Assembly: GCA_963691655.1 (NCBI GenBank)
Contig: OY829326.1
Location: 37,599,989 to 37,663,988 of the forward strand
From: Toxonevra muliebris
Taxonomy: Eukaryota; Arthropoda; Insecta; Diptera; Pallopteridae
Direction of reading: 5' to 3'
Length of the DNA stretch: 64,000 bases
Under the pieces are notes generated by a model, which did not search any database, was not told where the DNA came from, and saw only the letters and a list, made by a program, of their open reading frames with translations. How positions within the stretch are numbered: the stretch's first letter is position 1; every line of letters begins with the position of its first letter. Made by a program: the position numbers and the translations under genes. This document shows positions 54,986 through 64,000 of the stretch, in pieces.

Positions 54986-55722
54986 TTTTTTTTTTCCTTA
55001 TTTAAATTTACGACGTACTTATACAATAAATGCACGCGTAACATTAAGTATAAAATAGATACATGTATAGAATTGGTTGATTTGAAATATAGAGTGAAAG
55101 AGTGAAAAACTTATGTTGTGGAAAATCGAGCTGGTAAATCTTGTGGTTGAAAGCGTTTCAGTCTTCTTTGTCCGACGATTGTTAATCTGTTTGCCAGTAG
55201 GTTAGGGTGTCTGTATTGTTGTATTTTTCAATATAACTTCCTTAACTGTTGCCATGTGAAGATCATTTCTAATGGTTGAATTTTTGACATACCACGGAGC
55301 TTTTGTTATGGATCTCAAAACTTTTGATTGAAACCTTTCGAGAATTTCAATATTAGAGTTGCACGTTGTACTCCACAACTCAATGCCGTATGTCCAAATA
55401 GGTTTGAGTACTGCTTCGTAAATCAGTAACTTACTCTCAAAACATAGTTGCGATTTATTACCAATAAGCCAGTAGAGACTAGCAAATTTTTGCCGAAGCT
55501 GTTTGACTTTGAAACTGATGTGAGTACGCCATGTGAGCTTTTTGTCTAAATGTAATCCCAAGTACTTCGTGGATTCCACTTGAGAAAGCTCTGTATTATT
55601 TAAAAAGACAGGTGGGCATGAGCCATTTCGATTTGTAAATGTAATGTGCGCTGATTTCGTTTCATTGACCTTAACATTCCGTGTTTTTAGCCATTTTTCG
55701 ATTCTGTTGAGATTTGTCGAAA
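54986..55722 (-). mobile_element. 5'-truncated jockey-type LINE
   Basis: On the minus strand the element begins abruptly near 55722 inside reverse transcriptase, runs to a TAA at 55113-55111, and then has a short 3' UTR ending in an A-run (T-run at 54986-54995 on +). The poly-A tail and lack of an RNase H domain fit the jockey clade. No target duplication was confirmed. Confidence 0.82.
55111..55721 (-). pseudogene. jockey-type LINE ORF2 C-terminal part
   Basis: The frame reads NRIEKWLKTRNVKVNETKSA, then HITFTNRNGSCPPVFLN, VESTKYLGLHLDKKLTWRTH and ILERFQSKVLRSITKAPWYV, all characteristic of the thumb region after the reverse-transcriptase core of jockey elements. A single frameshift near 55205 moves the C-terminus (RHPNLLANRLTIVGQRRLKR, then FQPQDLPARFSTT) to another frame, ending in TAA. 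The catalytic YADD region is lost by 5' truncation. Confidence 0.85.
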
Positions 55723-56439
55723 ATTATATTTGTTGAGGGAGTAAATAAAATTTGTATTTATTCTTATAAAAAATTCTTCTAAAGTAATTAAAAATTTTTG
55801 TAAATTTTTGGCTGCTTCTTTTTCCTTTGAATTACTTAGTCATAAATTAAAAATCATCGAAGTTATAATTATTTATAATTAGAAGTTATTTCATTTTGTT
55901 ACTTAAATCACTAAAGGATCCATAAGTTAATGAAGAAAGTTTATGAAGAAAGTTAATCAATAAAGTTAATCAAAAAAGTTAACGAAAAAAGTTAATCAAT
56001 AAAATTAATAAAGTAAGTGTTTTTTTTTTTGTAGTTTTTATAGTGACTGAAATGTTTAACCTAGAAACAAAATTTCCTAAGAATAAAATTATTTTCAATA
56101 ATTGCTTAAAACTTTTTTAAGTTTACTTTAATTTTATTCCTCAACATTGTAATATTAAATTTTTAACTACCTGCTTTTAACCAAGAAAAGAACGTCCGAA
56201 TTTTGTTTTCATATTTTATATACCTGGGTAATTTAAGTTCAAGGAATCCGAATCGGTTGTAAGATTTGTGCTAGGATGTTCCTGAGCACGTTGGGCCCTA
56301 TTTGACATAATTTTTCTTCTTGCTATTCTCCATATACTTAAAAACGTGAAGACAAATTTTGAATCATTTCGATCAAAAACAAACGAAAATAGTATTAAAA
56401 ATGTGAAACAAAGAAATTTGATAACACATTCATATTCAA
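55723..56439. other. Intron stretch, no gene seen
   Basis: AT-rich. A short set of AAAGTTAAT(C/G)AA-type repeats lies at 55925-56015. The lost left end of the piggyBac element should be here, but no TTAACCC terminus is visible. Confidence 0.4.
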
Positions 56440-57500
56440 TTACTTTTCATGAGATTCTTTAAAGCATTTTTTTTGGATGTAACATACATTGCATTTTTGA
56501 CAGTAAAAATTTGCTTTGCATCGACGTTGCTTTCTATCAACATATTGAACAATAACGTTTTCGCCTGTCATTTTTGGAAGATAATGTGATGCTACCTCTA
56601 GTTTTTTTGACAATCATCGGACGTCAAAGGCAACTTTTCAGCAATAAAAATTCAAAACCCTTGTGAGTTTCTCCACTTGCTAATGAAACTGTGGAGTTTC
56701 CATGCATTTACGGCCGAGGTGTAAACCTGACCAGTAACACTGCTTAGCCCTGATACTTATGCTATAGTTTTCAACTGCGTTGTCATGTAAATCAACGCCA
56801 GCCATTCCAGTATTGTAACTATTGAAAAGTAATGATTGACGTTGATTCACGAATTGATTCTTTTCTTTTTTCCAACTTGTCATACTTGACATTGGTTCAA
56901 TTTGCTCAAAGTTCATGCAAAAGGTTACTTCTTTATTATCTGGCCCATAGCACATCTGAATATTATTTATGATATCGAACGTGAAATCAGTTTCACCACC
57001 TTCCTTTAACGAAGCATTAGCAATACGATTTTTGTGAACAGTTTCTGTTATTTAAAACCGTTTTTCGTTAAGCAAAAAAAATACTTTGTGGCACTTTGGC
57101 TTTTCGACAATATCAAGCAAGCGCAGAACCACATCAGCTCTCAACCCAACTTGACGATCACAGCTATCACTTATTCCCAGCATAAGACATGCAATAGAAT
57201 AAATAGCCTTAAGAACTTCTCAAGCACCGCAACTTTTAACCAAATCGAATAGGTTTGTTTGCAACAATGTCATCTGAAGTATGGCACCGTTTGCTCATCG
57301 ATTGACAAGGAGGGAACTCATACACTAAACTAACTAAACTTTTTATTTGCGAAATCGAGCAGTGGTCGCATCTGTGAGGGGATTAAGTAAAATTAAAAAT
57401 TAAATCTTATTACTAACTTAAACTTTAAATTACCTTTGCGCGCTTATCGTTTTCATTATTGTTGCAAAAATTTTTACGTGGCATAGCTTGCTAGACAATA
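56440..57500 (-). pseudogene. piggyBac transposase, internally deleted
   Basis: A possible first exon near 57484-57430 starts MPRKNFCNNNENDKRAK and meets a GTAATT donor. A TTTACTTAATCCCCTCACAG-type acceptor follows about 70 bases later, so the original gene may have had an intron. Downstream pieces include DVVLRLLDIVEKPKCHKVFF, then CYGPDNKEVTFCMNFEQIEP, KKEKNQFVNQRQSLLFNSYN and TGMAGVDLHDNAVENYSISI, the conserved YN..M.GVDLHD block around the last catalytic Asp. The C-terminal cysteine-rich finger survives in another frame (RRCKANFYCQKCNVCYIQKK, CFKESHEK) up to a TAA at 56442-56440. Much of the central DDE core is absent and several frameshifts are present. Confidence 0.8.
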
Positions 57501-58014
57501 GGCACACCAAGAGAGTCATAATTTAAAATTATGTATTCAAAACTGAATTTATGAAAATAAAGTTAGATAGAAGTACTAAAAATACGTTTATTCACTAAAA
57601 TCAATGAAATTGGAAAATAAAAAAAATGGCTAAAGGTGGCTAACGTCCTATACATAGGCCGCCAAGTTTACATGCTTATCATGCCGCCTGTTGAAATGTT
57701 TCTGGAAAAATTTGTTTTTTTTTATGGAAAATACTATCTTTTGGCAATAAGGCTTCATCATTACATTTTTGAAAAAAATTGCCTAAAAAATTTTTCTTGG
57801 TACTATGAAAATTTAACAAAAATTGTTTTTTTTTAGTGTATAACTAACTTCAATATCAAAAATGCTAAATTAACTTCAGTATCATTTTAAGAAATCCAAA
57901 AGTTCAGTATTTTCAATATATGTTTATACCATATATGTACACTTCATTCAAAAAATAACACTTGAAAAAGAGCAACTTTAGCGTCTTATATATAGGACGC
58001 TGGGCGGAAATGGG
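56440..58014 (-). mobile_element. piggyBac element remnant
   Basis: The right border ends GGCGGAAATGGG at 58014, directly followed by TTAA (58015-58018), the piggyBac target. Inside that end there is the palindrome-like GCGTC..TATATA..GACGC, and a related GGCCTATACATAGGACG block occurs at about 57657 reversed. Transposase remnants lie on the minus strand. The opposite terminus is missing, so the element is truncated or too diverged at the left. Confidence 0.75.
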
Positions 58015-58136
58015 TTAATAAAAACGAAACCAAATTATTCTATCAGCAAGCTCATCTTTGAATTTAAAGGTCTTATATACAATGCTATCGTATACGTAAG
58101 TGAAAACTTATATCACTTTAATTCAACTTATATATA

Positions 58137-58456
58137 TTGACGACCTCGATAGCCTAGTGGATAGTGCACTAGACTTTCATCTGGGAGGTTCGGGTTCGAT
58201 TCCCGTCTTCGTCTGGTGGTTAATTTTCATTACTTTCTTATATTCACTATCAATATGAAGTGTATGAGAATTATAAGATAGTGTACAAGTACACACCTTG
58301 GTTGGTAATGGCAAAACCACCAAGCCGATAAAAAATTGCCACACCGCCGTTCGGAATCGGCGTTAAACTGTAGGTCCAACTATGTGGTATCACAATGGGC
58401 CGTTCAGGCCTAAGTGTGTCTCTCGACAGCCACTCCAACCTAACCTAACCTAACCT
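58137..58456 (+). mobile_element. tRNA-derived SINE, full-length, with 12-bp TSD
   Basis: A perfect duplication AACTTATATATA lies at 58125-58136 and 58457-58468. The head resembles a tRNA: A box TAGCCTAGTGGA at 58150-58161 and a perfect B box GGTTCGATTCC at 58193-58203, the internal RNA polymerase III promoter. The ACTAGACTTTCATCTGGGAG anticodon-arm region is most like tRNA-Glu(UUC), though other parents are possible. A non-tRNA body of about 230 bp follows, and the tail is (AACCT)n. A truncated relative is at 22517. The intact promoter and perfect duplication suggest a fairly recent insertion. The SINE landed beside a reversed copy of the dispersed motif. Confidence 0.9.
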
Positions 58457-58470
58457 AACTTATATATAAC

Positions 58471-58484
58471 CCTAAAAGTATGCA
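58471..58484 (-). repeat. Dispersed motif, copy 8 (reverse orientation)
   Basis: CCTAAAAGTATGCA on +, the exact reverse complement of the core, preceded on its own strand by the usual TAGTAT. The SINE inserted immediately next to it. Confidence 0.6.
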
Positions 58485-58658
58485 ATACTATATACCATAA
58501 ATTAAACTTGGTACAGTGTTATGTGTTTCATTATACATATTTTATTACCAAACAAAAAAACATAGATTCTAATTTTCTATTTCAATAATTTGAGTTATTG
58601 TATTGTTTTCTTCTCTTTTTTCAACAAAACATACAATATTCAATATTAATTTCTATTT

Positions 58659-59181
58659 AATGCCGTTAAAACGCAAGCTATCTTTTTTACTCGAAAAAAA
58701 AGTCCTTGGTTTCTTTCTAACTCTAACCTTTGTATTAATAATCATAATATACAATGAGCTAATAATGTTCAGTACTTGGGTGTCATGACAAAAAGCTAAT
58801 CGTCCATGACCATATTCGAAATATAGAAAATAAATTTTGTATAGCCATTAAAATGTTATACCCATTAATAAACAGAAAATCAGCTCTTTCCGAGGAAAAC
58901 AAAATTATTATTTTTGCAATTCAATTTTTCAACTCATAATGCTATATGCTTGTCCAGTTTGGGGAAATTGTGCTAAGACACAAATAGAAGGTTTGCAAAT
59001 TTGTCAAAACAAGCTTTTAAAAATGATGCTTAACCTTTCATGGGATTATTCTACCTTAAGGTTACATGACATGTCAAGCGTTGATTTAATATCTGTTAGA
59101 ATTGCTGTTCTTTTCGAAAAGTCTAAAATACGTTGCAGCATATCGGACAACGTTTTAATTTCCCAATTATTGCCACAATAA
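58659..59181 (+). pseudogene. jockey-type LINE fragment
   Basis: KTQAIFFTRKKSPWFLSNSN, then NNVQYLGV, a frame break, and MLYACPVWGNCAKTQIEGLQ with NKLLKMMLNLSWDYSTLRLH, up to a TAA at 59179-59181. This corresponds to the C-terminal part of the jockey-clade reverse-transcriptase ORF (KTQAI..TRR, KYLGV, Y..PVW.. blocks). Several stops and shifts occur in the first 270 bases. It is a different copy from the one at 55111, in opposite orientation. Confidence 0.8.
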
Positions 59182-62100
59182 CTTATATTTCTAATTATGC
59201 ACTATGTATTTTGTATGTAAATATATGTAAGTTCTTCATGGGACAATTAATTTTTGATTAATTTGTTTACCTTATACATGTTTGTAGTTTTTCTTCTAGT
59301 CATCTTCTAGATTTAAGTATTAAATCGAAGGCTTTTAGTGGTAGATTTCCCTTCGAAATGTCTCAATATTACCAACTAGATCTTATTAACTAATGATTGC
59401 TATAGAATTAAGGTAGATATGACAATTTTCTGTAAATTGCGCGATAATTATAAGTTTTATAATGTTTCACTAGCAACTAAATAAATAATAAATTGATACC
59501 CGTTTAAAACTTAAAAACTCAATATAAAAACTTGATTAACATTTATTAAGAACTAGCAATTTTTTAACATACAACTAAAACTAAGAATTTTATTTCTTTC
59601 TGCTTTGAAATTTTTTTGAACAACGAATATGTTTTCTATAAACGCTTATACTTAATACTCAACTTAAAGCTACTACTTAATTACATTTTTGCCAATATCC
59701 TTGAGCAGTTTTTCTCAAGCATAATCCAAAATAAAATAAGAAAAATCTTCTAAGTTTTGTGTGTATTTTTCTGCAAACAGAAAAAAAAAAACTTTTATTA
59801 TTAGGTATGGTTTCTTGTGTTCGTTTGTATATGTGTGTGTTTAGCAAATTTGATCAATGTTAGTAGCAACAGAATTTTCAACCTTATGTCACTGTATAAT
59901 TTTCTAACAATCTAAAAGGCTTCAAATATAAGTTTGTGTGTGTGTGTATTTACTTCACTCACCTCTTTATTTCCTTTTTGTGACAAATTTAATTTGTGCC
60001 CACAATATTGTGGGCATACTAAAGTATCCTTGGAATGCTTGTTGCTTGTGCTCTTAGTTTATCAAACATAGATGCTTGCCAATCCGGTTTCGGAGTAGTT
60101 GACCGGAAGTGCATAGTTTTTGTTTGTTTTTTTTTTTTCATTCTATTTATTTTGTCGCTTTTCTCATTTCGGAAAATGCACTTCTGGTTTTTGTTTTTTG
60201 ATTTTTTTTTTTGTGTAAGTATTTGTATCTTTTGAGGTACATGCAATGGGAAAAGAGAGAGGGAGAAAGAGAAAACCAGCATGTGTGTGTGAAGTGTGTG
60301 GAAAATATTAGAGCGTTTATGTGTGTATGTATGTGTGCCTTATGGCTTAGGGGTTATAAAGTTATAAAATTTAGTTAATTAACAAGCTTCCCTTTTAGTT
60401 TATAATAGTTTTCTTTTCTTTTTTTTTTTTCTTTTCTTTTCCCTAAAGAAAAAAATTCAAATAAAAATAAAGTTCATAAAAGTTTATAGAAATAATTCTA
60501 TTAAAATTTCAATTATAGATACATGCAAGCATAGGTATATATCATATGAAAGATATAGTTAAGTGCTTAGAGTTGATATCTCTTTCAAATGTATACCATA
60601 TGTGTGTGTAACAAAAGATTTTCCTATGGTAATTTGTTCTCCAACTATTCAAAATAAGAGTACTGCAGAGCGTATGAGTGATTTTAAGTTGTTTTTAATC
60701 ATTAACTTTAAGTTGCCTAAAATACCAATGCATACACGAAACTTTTTCTATTTACAATAATTTCCTCATTATAACTGCAAATAGTATTTAAATTTAATTT
60801 GAGACTGAGAGTCAGTCGGATGTTATTTTTATATGTACAACTCTTTTTTATTTTTCAATTACTCGTGCTTAAGCGCAATGACATTTAATTTGTGGCTCTT
60901 TATTTTTGTTATTTTTATAGCTTGTTTATTTACTTATTTCTTTCAAATGCCCGAAATGTGAGGATAAACGAACCAAAAAAAAAAAATCAAAAAAAAAAAA
61001 TAGGAAAAGAAAACAGCAGCTGTCAGCAAATGAAATGCCCACAAGGCATTCAACGCAAAATTGTTCGTTGGATTTTAACGACACTACTGTCAACGATCAA
61101 CACTGTGCAGTATCGTGTAGTGAAATATTCGCATACGCTCATTCTTATAAGGAACTAAATTCTAGTGAATTCTTTATAATGCACATATCACATACACATT
61201 CGAGCGCGAGCTCACACATTTTAGTTTAAATAAATTGCTTTTAATTTTTTTGGTTTTTCAAAAAAGTTTTTTGCGAAGAAACGACAAAATGATATTGCTG
61301 ATGATTGCAACAGTCAAACAACGTCAATGTCTTTTCCATCATCCGCTATTATCATCAACAGTCATGAGGATATTTTTTGGATTTCTGACATCTCTTGTAT
61401 TTATTTGTATGTGAGTGTATGTATAATCACCATTAGTTTTTGTTTTTATTACTGAATTCGAGTTTCCGCAAAGCAACATTTATTTAATTTAAAATTTTTA
61501 ATTCATTTACTCATCTACAAGTACGATTGTATTCCCTGCACTAATTATATTTTATTTTTAATTCAATTTTAATACTAAAGCATTCAAAAATATGAGAAAT
61601 GTTTAAAGAAACTTTAGAAGGACTTATGATCGTCATTTTAGCACTGAAGTTGATCAAAAAATATCGGTTTGTAGCTTGTTTTGTTAAAGTCACTTATAAC
61701 CACTTAAAATTTTCTGGAAAATATATATGTTTTACTCATAGTCTCAGTTAGTTTCAGACAAGGGCTGTCCTAAAATACCATATGTTCAAAATAGAAAGGT
61801 GTCGTGTCAAGTCCCCACTTCTGTAAATATTTACATTAGGCAACCTTAGGACACTTCAAATGGCTTCCTTTTTAACTGTTAAGTGTAATGGGGGAAAACC
61901 AGTTATTGTCCCAAGTGCCCCTGTAATACCCAGACAAGCGAGGCGTTGAAGCCATCAAGCATAAACTTACTACTGAAAATCAAGCAAATCTTCTACTTAA
62001 ATAAATGCATTTCAAATATTCATTACTTGATTGCTAGTGCTATTACTTTGAGATTTAATATCTCATTGTACTAGAATCACAAAAAAAAAAATAAATAAAA

Positions 62101-63852
62101 TAAACAAATGCATATGTAAGTGGGCAGTTAGTCAGACAAGCAGGCACATAACATTTCACAGTTTATATTTATAGGTGTATTCAAAAATTTAGATTAAAAA
62201 TTACCAAGTAGCTTAAATTTAGTTCATGCGCAATTGTAAATTACGTTTTAGCTGTTAAGCCTAATCTTCTGCTGCTCATTAATTTTAATGTATTTTTAAT
62301 CGAAAATTACCACACAAAAAAAAAAAAAGCAAACACTGTCAAGGTAATATAGTTTGCTTTGTATAAATAAACCACAATTGCGCTGCTTCACATTTGATGC
62401 TAGCGCCCCCGTTGCGATTTGGCTGCTTGTCTGTAAATATTGGCGATGTAGTGACATAATGATCATTGTAGTATTAGCAGAGCCCAGCCAATCAATATAT
62501 TCAATTACATACAAGAACACAATAATATTGCTTCTTCTTCTATTGTAAACACTTTAGAAAATTGTTTATTGCTTGTTTAATATTAAAAAAAAAAAAATAA
62601 AAATAAAATAAAAGTAAACAGTTAAACTGTTGACGTTCTGTACATAACCAACAATGAAAGCAATTGAAACAGCAATAGCAACAAAAACCAGTAATAGGAA
62701 AAAGATTCATTGGTGCACTTCCTTTTTCTTGTGTCGTTTGTGTGAAACAACACAATAAGTTGTAGTTCCCTCTATTAAATATACAGAATTTATTTCTATT
62801 ATTCACTTCAATTGTATATGTATGTTGTATTTGCTCATTTTGCCTGTTTTTACATACATACTTACATATATAAACATATTTACTACAAAAAGTATATCCC
62901 CTGTCGATAATAATATTAATAATAATGTTGTAGTTATAGCAGTTTTTGCTGCTGCTGTTGCAAACAACAACAAATGAGCTTGAAATAGCAGCATCTATTA
63001 TTTGTGATGCAGCAGAAGTAAGAGCAAAATGATAAAAATGTCATATTGGTAGAAAGCTTTATCAATTTATAACTGTATTTGTGTGTATAACAGTCTATGC
63101 AACTATTTGTCTATCTCTTAGTCTGTCTATCTTTCTATTAAAAACCTGTTTGTCTGTGTTTGTAGTAATCAAAAGCATGATACAATAAAAAAATTGTAAA
63201 TGATTTAATTTCAAATATAGGAAATTAAAACAATTTTCTGTTGTTGCTAATTTAACACTATACTGAAGAATAATCATCATGATGACGTTGGTAATAATTG
63301 ATCTGTCTGGAGTTGACAATCAGTCAGTTAGTCAGACAGTTCATCTTTATGCTTATGTGTATTTTTCGTAATTTTTGCAAATTGTGGTTGAAACTGCTTT
63401 GTGCTGTTGTCAACAGTTACGTTTATATAAAAGTGTTATTTCAATTTTGTAAATTGCTACGTTAGCAACACTGTGCAGTAATTTTCTAAACGTGCATATG
63501 CACAAACAGACGCACTTAGTTATATTATATTCACTTGCAAACGTGCGTGCAAATAGACAAAACCTTTGTTTCTGGTTGACATCACAGAGTTCAGGCAGAA
63601 ATTGCCGTCAAATTGTCAAAATGCACATCAATATTAACAGAAAAATTTATTAATCAAAATTCTTGCTCTGGTTTTGCCTGAAAATAAGTTAATAGATACT
63701 AGTACATTATTGTACTCTCTAGGCAAGTATTTCAATTATATTTGCTTCTATGTCTACAGAAAATTTTGTTTTGGATGCATTAATTAGCTAAAATGTAAAC
63801 ATTCATGTTAATATAAAGTATTTTTCTAACCATTTGCGTATTTACAGCTTAG
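59182..63852. other. Intron stretch, no gene seen
   Basis: AT-rich with GT/TG runs (59936-59948, 60281-60300), poly-T (60128-60140, 60420-60431), poly-A (60975-61001) and scattered CTG/CAA triplets (62940-62975). Open frames are short and low-complexity. I found no exon, RNA gene or transposon terminus. Confidence 0.4.
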
Positions 63853-63983
63853 CCCATTACTGCCTAGCGGTGCCAAATGGCATCTTGTCGCTGAGCCGTT
63901 CCTGAGCCAAGTTCACAAACAATTTTTTTTTGTCAAGACACTTTCTTGATCTATCTACTTTGGTTCCCGCTCGTCCTTAAGGG
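63853..63983 (+). mobile_element. piggyBac-type MITE, copy 3
   Basis: Starts CCCATTACTGCCTAGCGGTG and ends GCTCGTCCTTAAGGG, preceded by TTAG and followed by ATTC, so the TTAA flanks have mutated. It contains the GGTGCCAAATGGCATC palindrome remnant, the GCTGAGCCGTTCCTGA block and an inner segment (AAGACACTTTCTTGATCTAT) also seen reversed in copy 1. It is the fullest copy of the family in the window. Confidence 0.7.
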
Positions 63984-64000
63984 ATTCCACTTACCTATTT

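Larger units (their letters stand above)
21993..64000. other. Very large sif intron, to end of window
   Basis: After the GTAAGT donor at 21993 there is no further recognisable sif exon in 42 kb. Everything identifiable in this span is repeat or transposon, in both orientations. A single candidate for an alternative terminal exon (45807-45914) is discussed in the findings. Confidence 0.7.

Noticed and set aside
58137..58215. Functional tRNA gene
   Set aside because: A and B boxes are good, but the acceptor stem pairs only over five bases, the tRNA-like part continues into a SINE body, and the unit is bounded by a target duplication.
58430..58456. Telomeric TTAGG-type repeat
   Set aside because: Only a few AACCT units at the end of a SINE; it is the SINE tail, not telomeric DNA.

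Overview
The window looks like a piece of a higher-fly (brachyceran) nuclear genome. It is strongly AT-rich and full of poly-A/T and dinucleotide tracts, and it carries decayed insect transposons of many classes. It contains exactly one host gene that I can recognise: three exons of still life (sif), the fly orthologue of the TIAM1/2 Rac guanine-nucleotide exchange factors, all on the + strand at 12491-12636, 15424-15703 and 21861-21992. Together they encode 186 uninterrupted codons: an acidic Ser/Thr-rich linker, the first PH domain and the start of the coiled coil. The species cannot be fixed from the sequence. The very large, repeat-filled introns suggest a fly with a genome bigger than Drosophila melanogaster's, for example a tephritid or calyptrate, but that is inference.

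Layout. 1-12490 is upstream sif intron, with a degenerate 12-mer array in two blocks, a decayed Tc1-like element, a hAT-type MITE, two piggyBac-type MITEs, an internally deleted mariner, and several copies of a short dispersed motif. 12491-21992 holds the three exons; the introns between them carry a 436-bp (CTTGTA)n array, a LINE remnant and an element with a hammerhead-ribozyme core. From 21993 to the end (42 kb) I find no further sif exon, so this is one huge intron. It contains a DD37D Tc1/mariner, a 967-bp hAT-type MITE, a Harbinger remnant, an unidentified 3-kb TIR element with a nested mariner, a second hammerhead copy and a third deleted copy, two opposed Tc1-like copies (one nested in a MITE), three LINE types, a piggyBac remnant and a tRNA-derived SINE with target-site duplication.

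Most interesting: two dispersed copies, on opposite strands 20 kb apart, preserve a type I hammerhead ribozyme core (CTGATGA, six-position stem II, GAAAC, a minimal self-complementary stem III, GUC or GUU cleavage site, matching stem I). Stem III differs in sequence yet remains a perfect palindrome in both. This architecture is known from Penelope-like retroelements and related small retroelements, but the host family here is not one I recognise. Also notable are a motif family built around TGCATACTTTTAGG, a SINE and a LINE sharing an (AACCT)n tail, tiny TTAA-flanked MITEs with an internal palindrome, and a possible alternative terminal sif exon at 45807-45914.

No rRNA gene, functional tRNA gene, CRISPR array or bacterial feature is present. 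Apart from the sif exons, every protein-like reading frame I can identify belongs to a transposable element and nearly all are broken.
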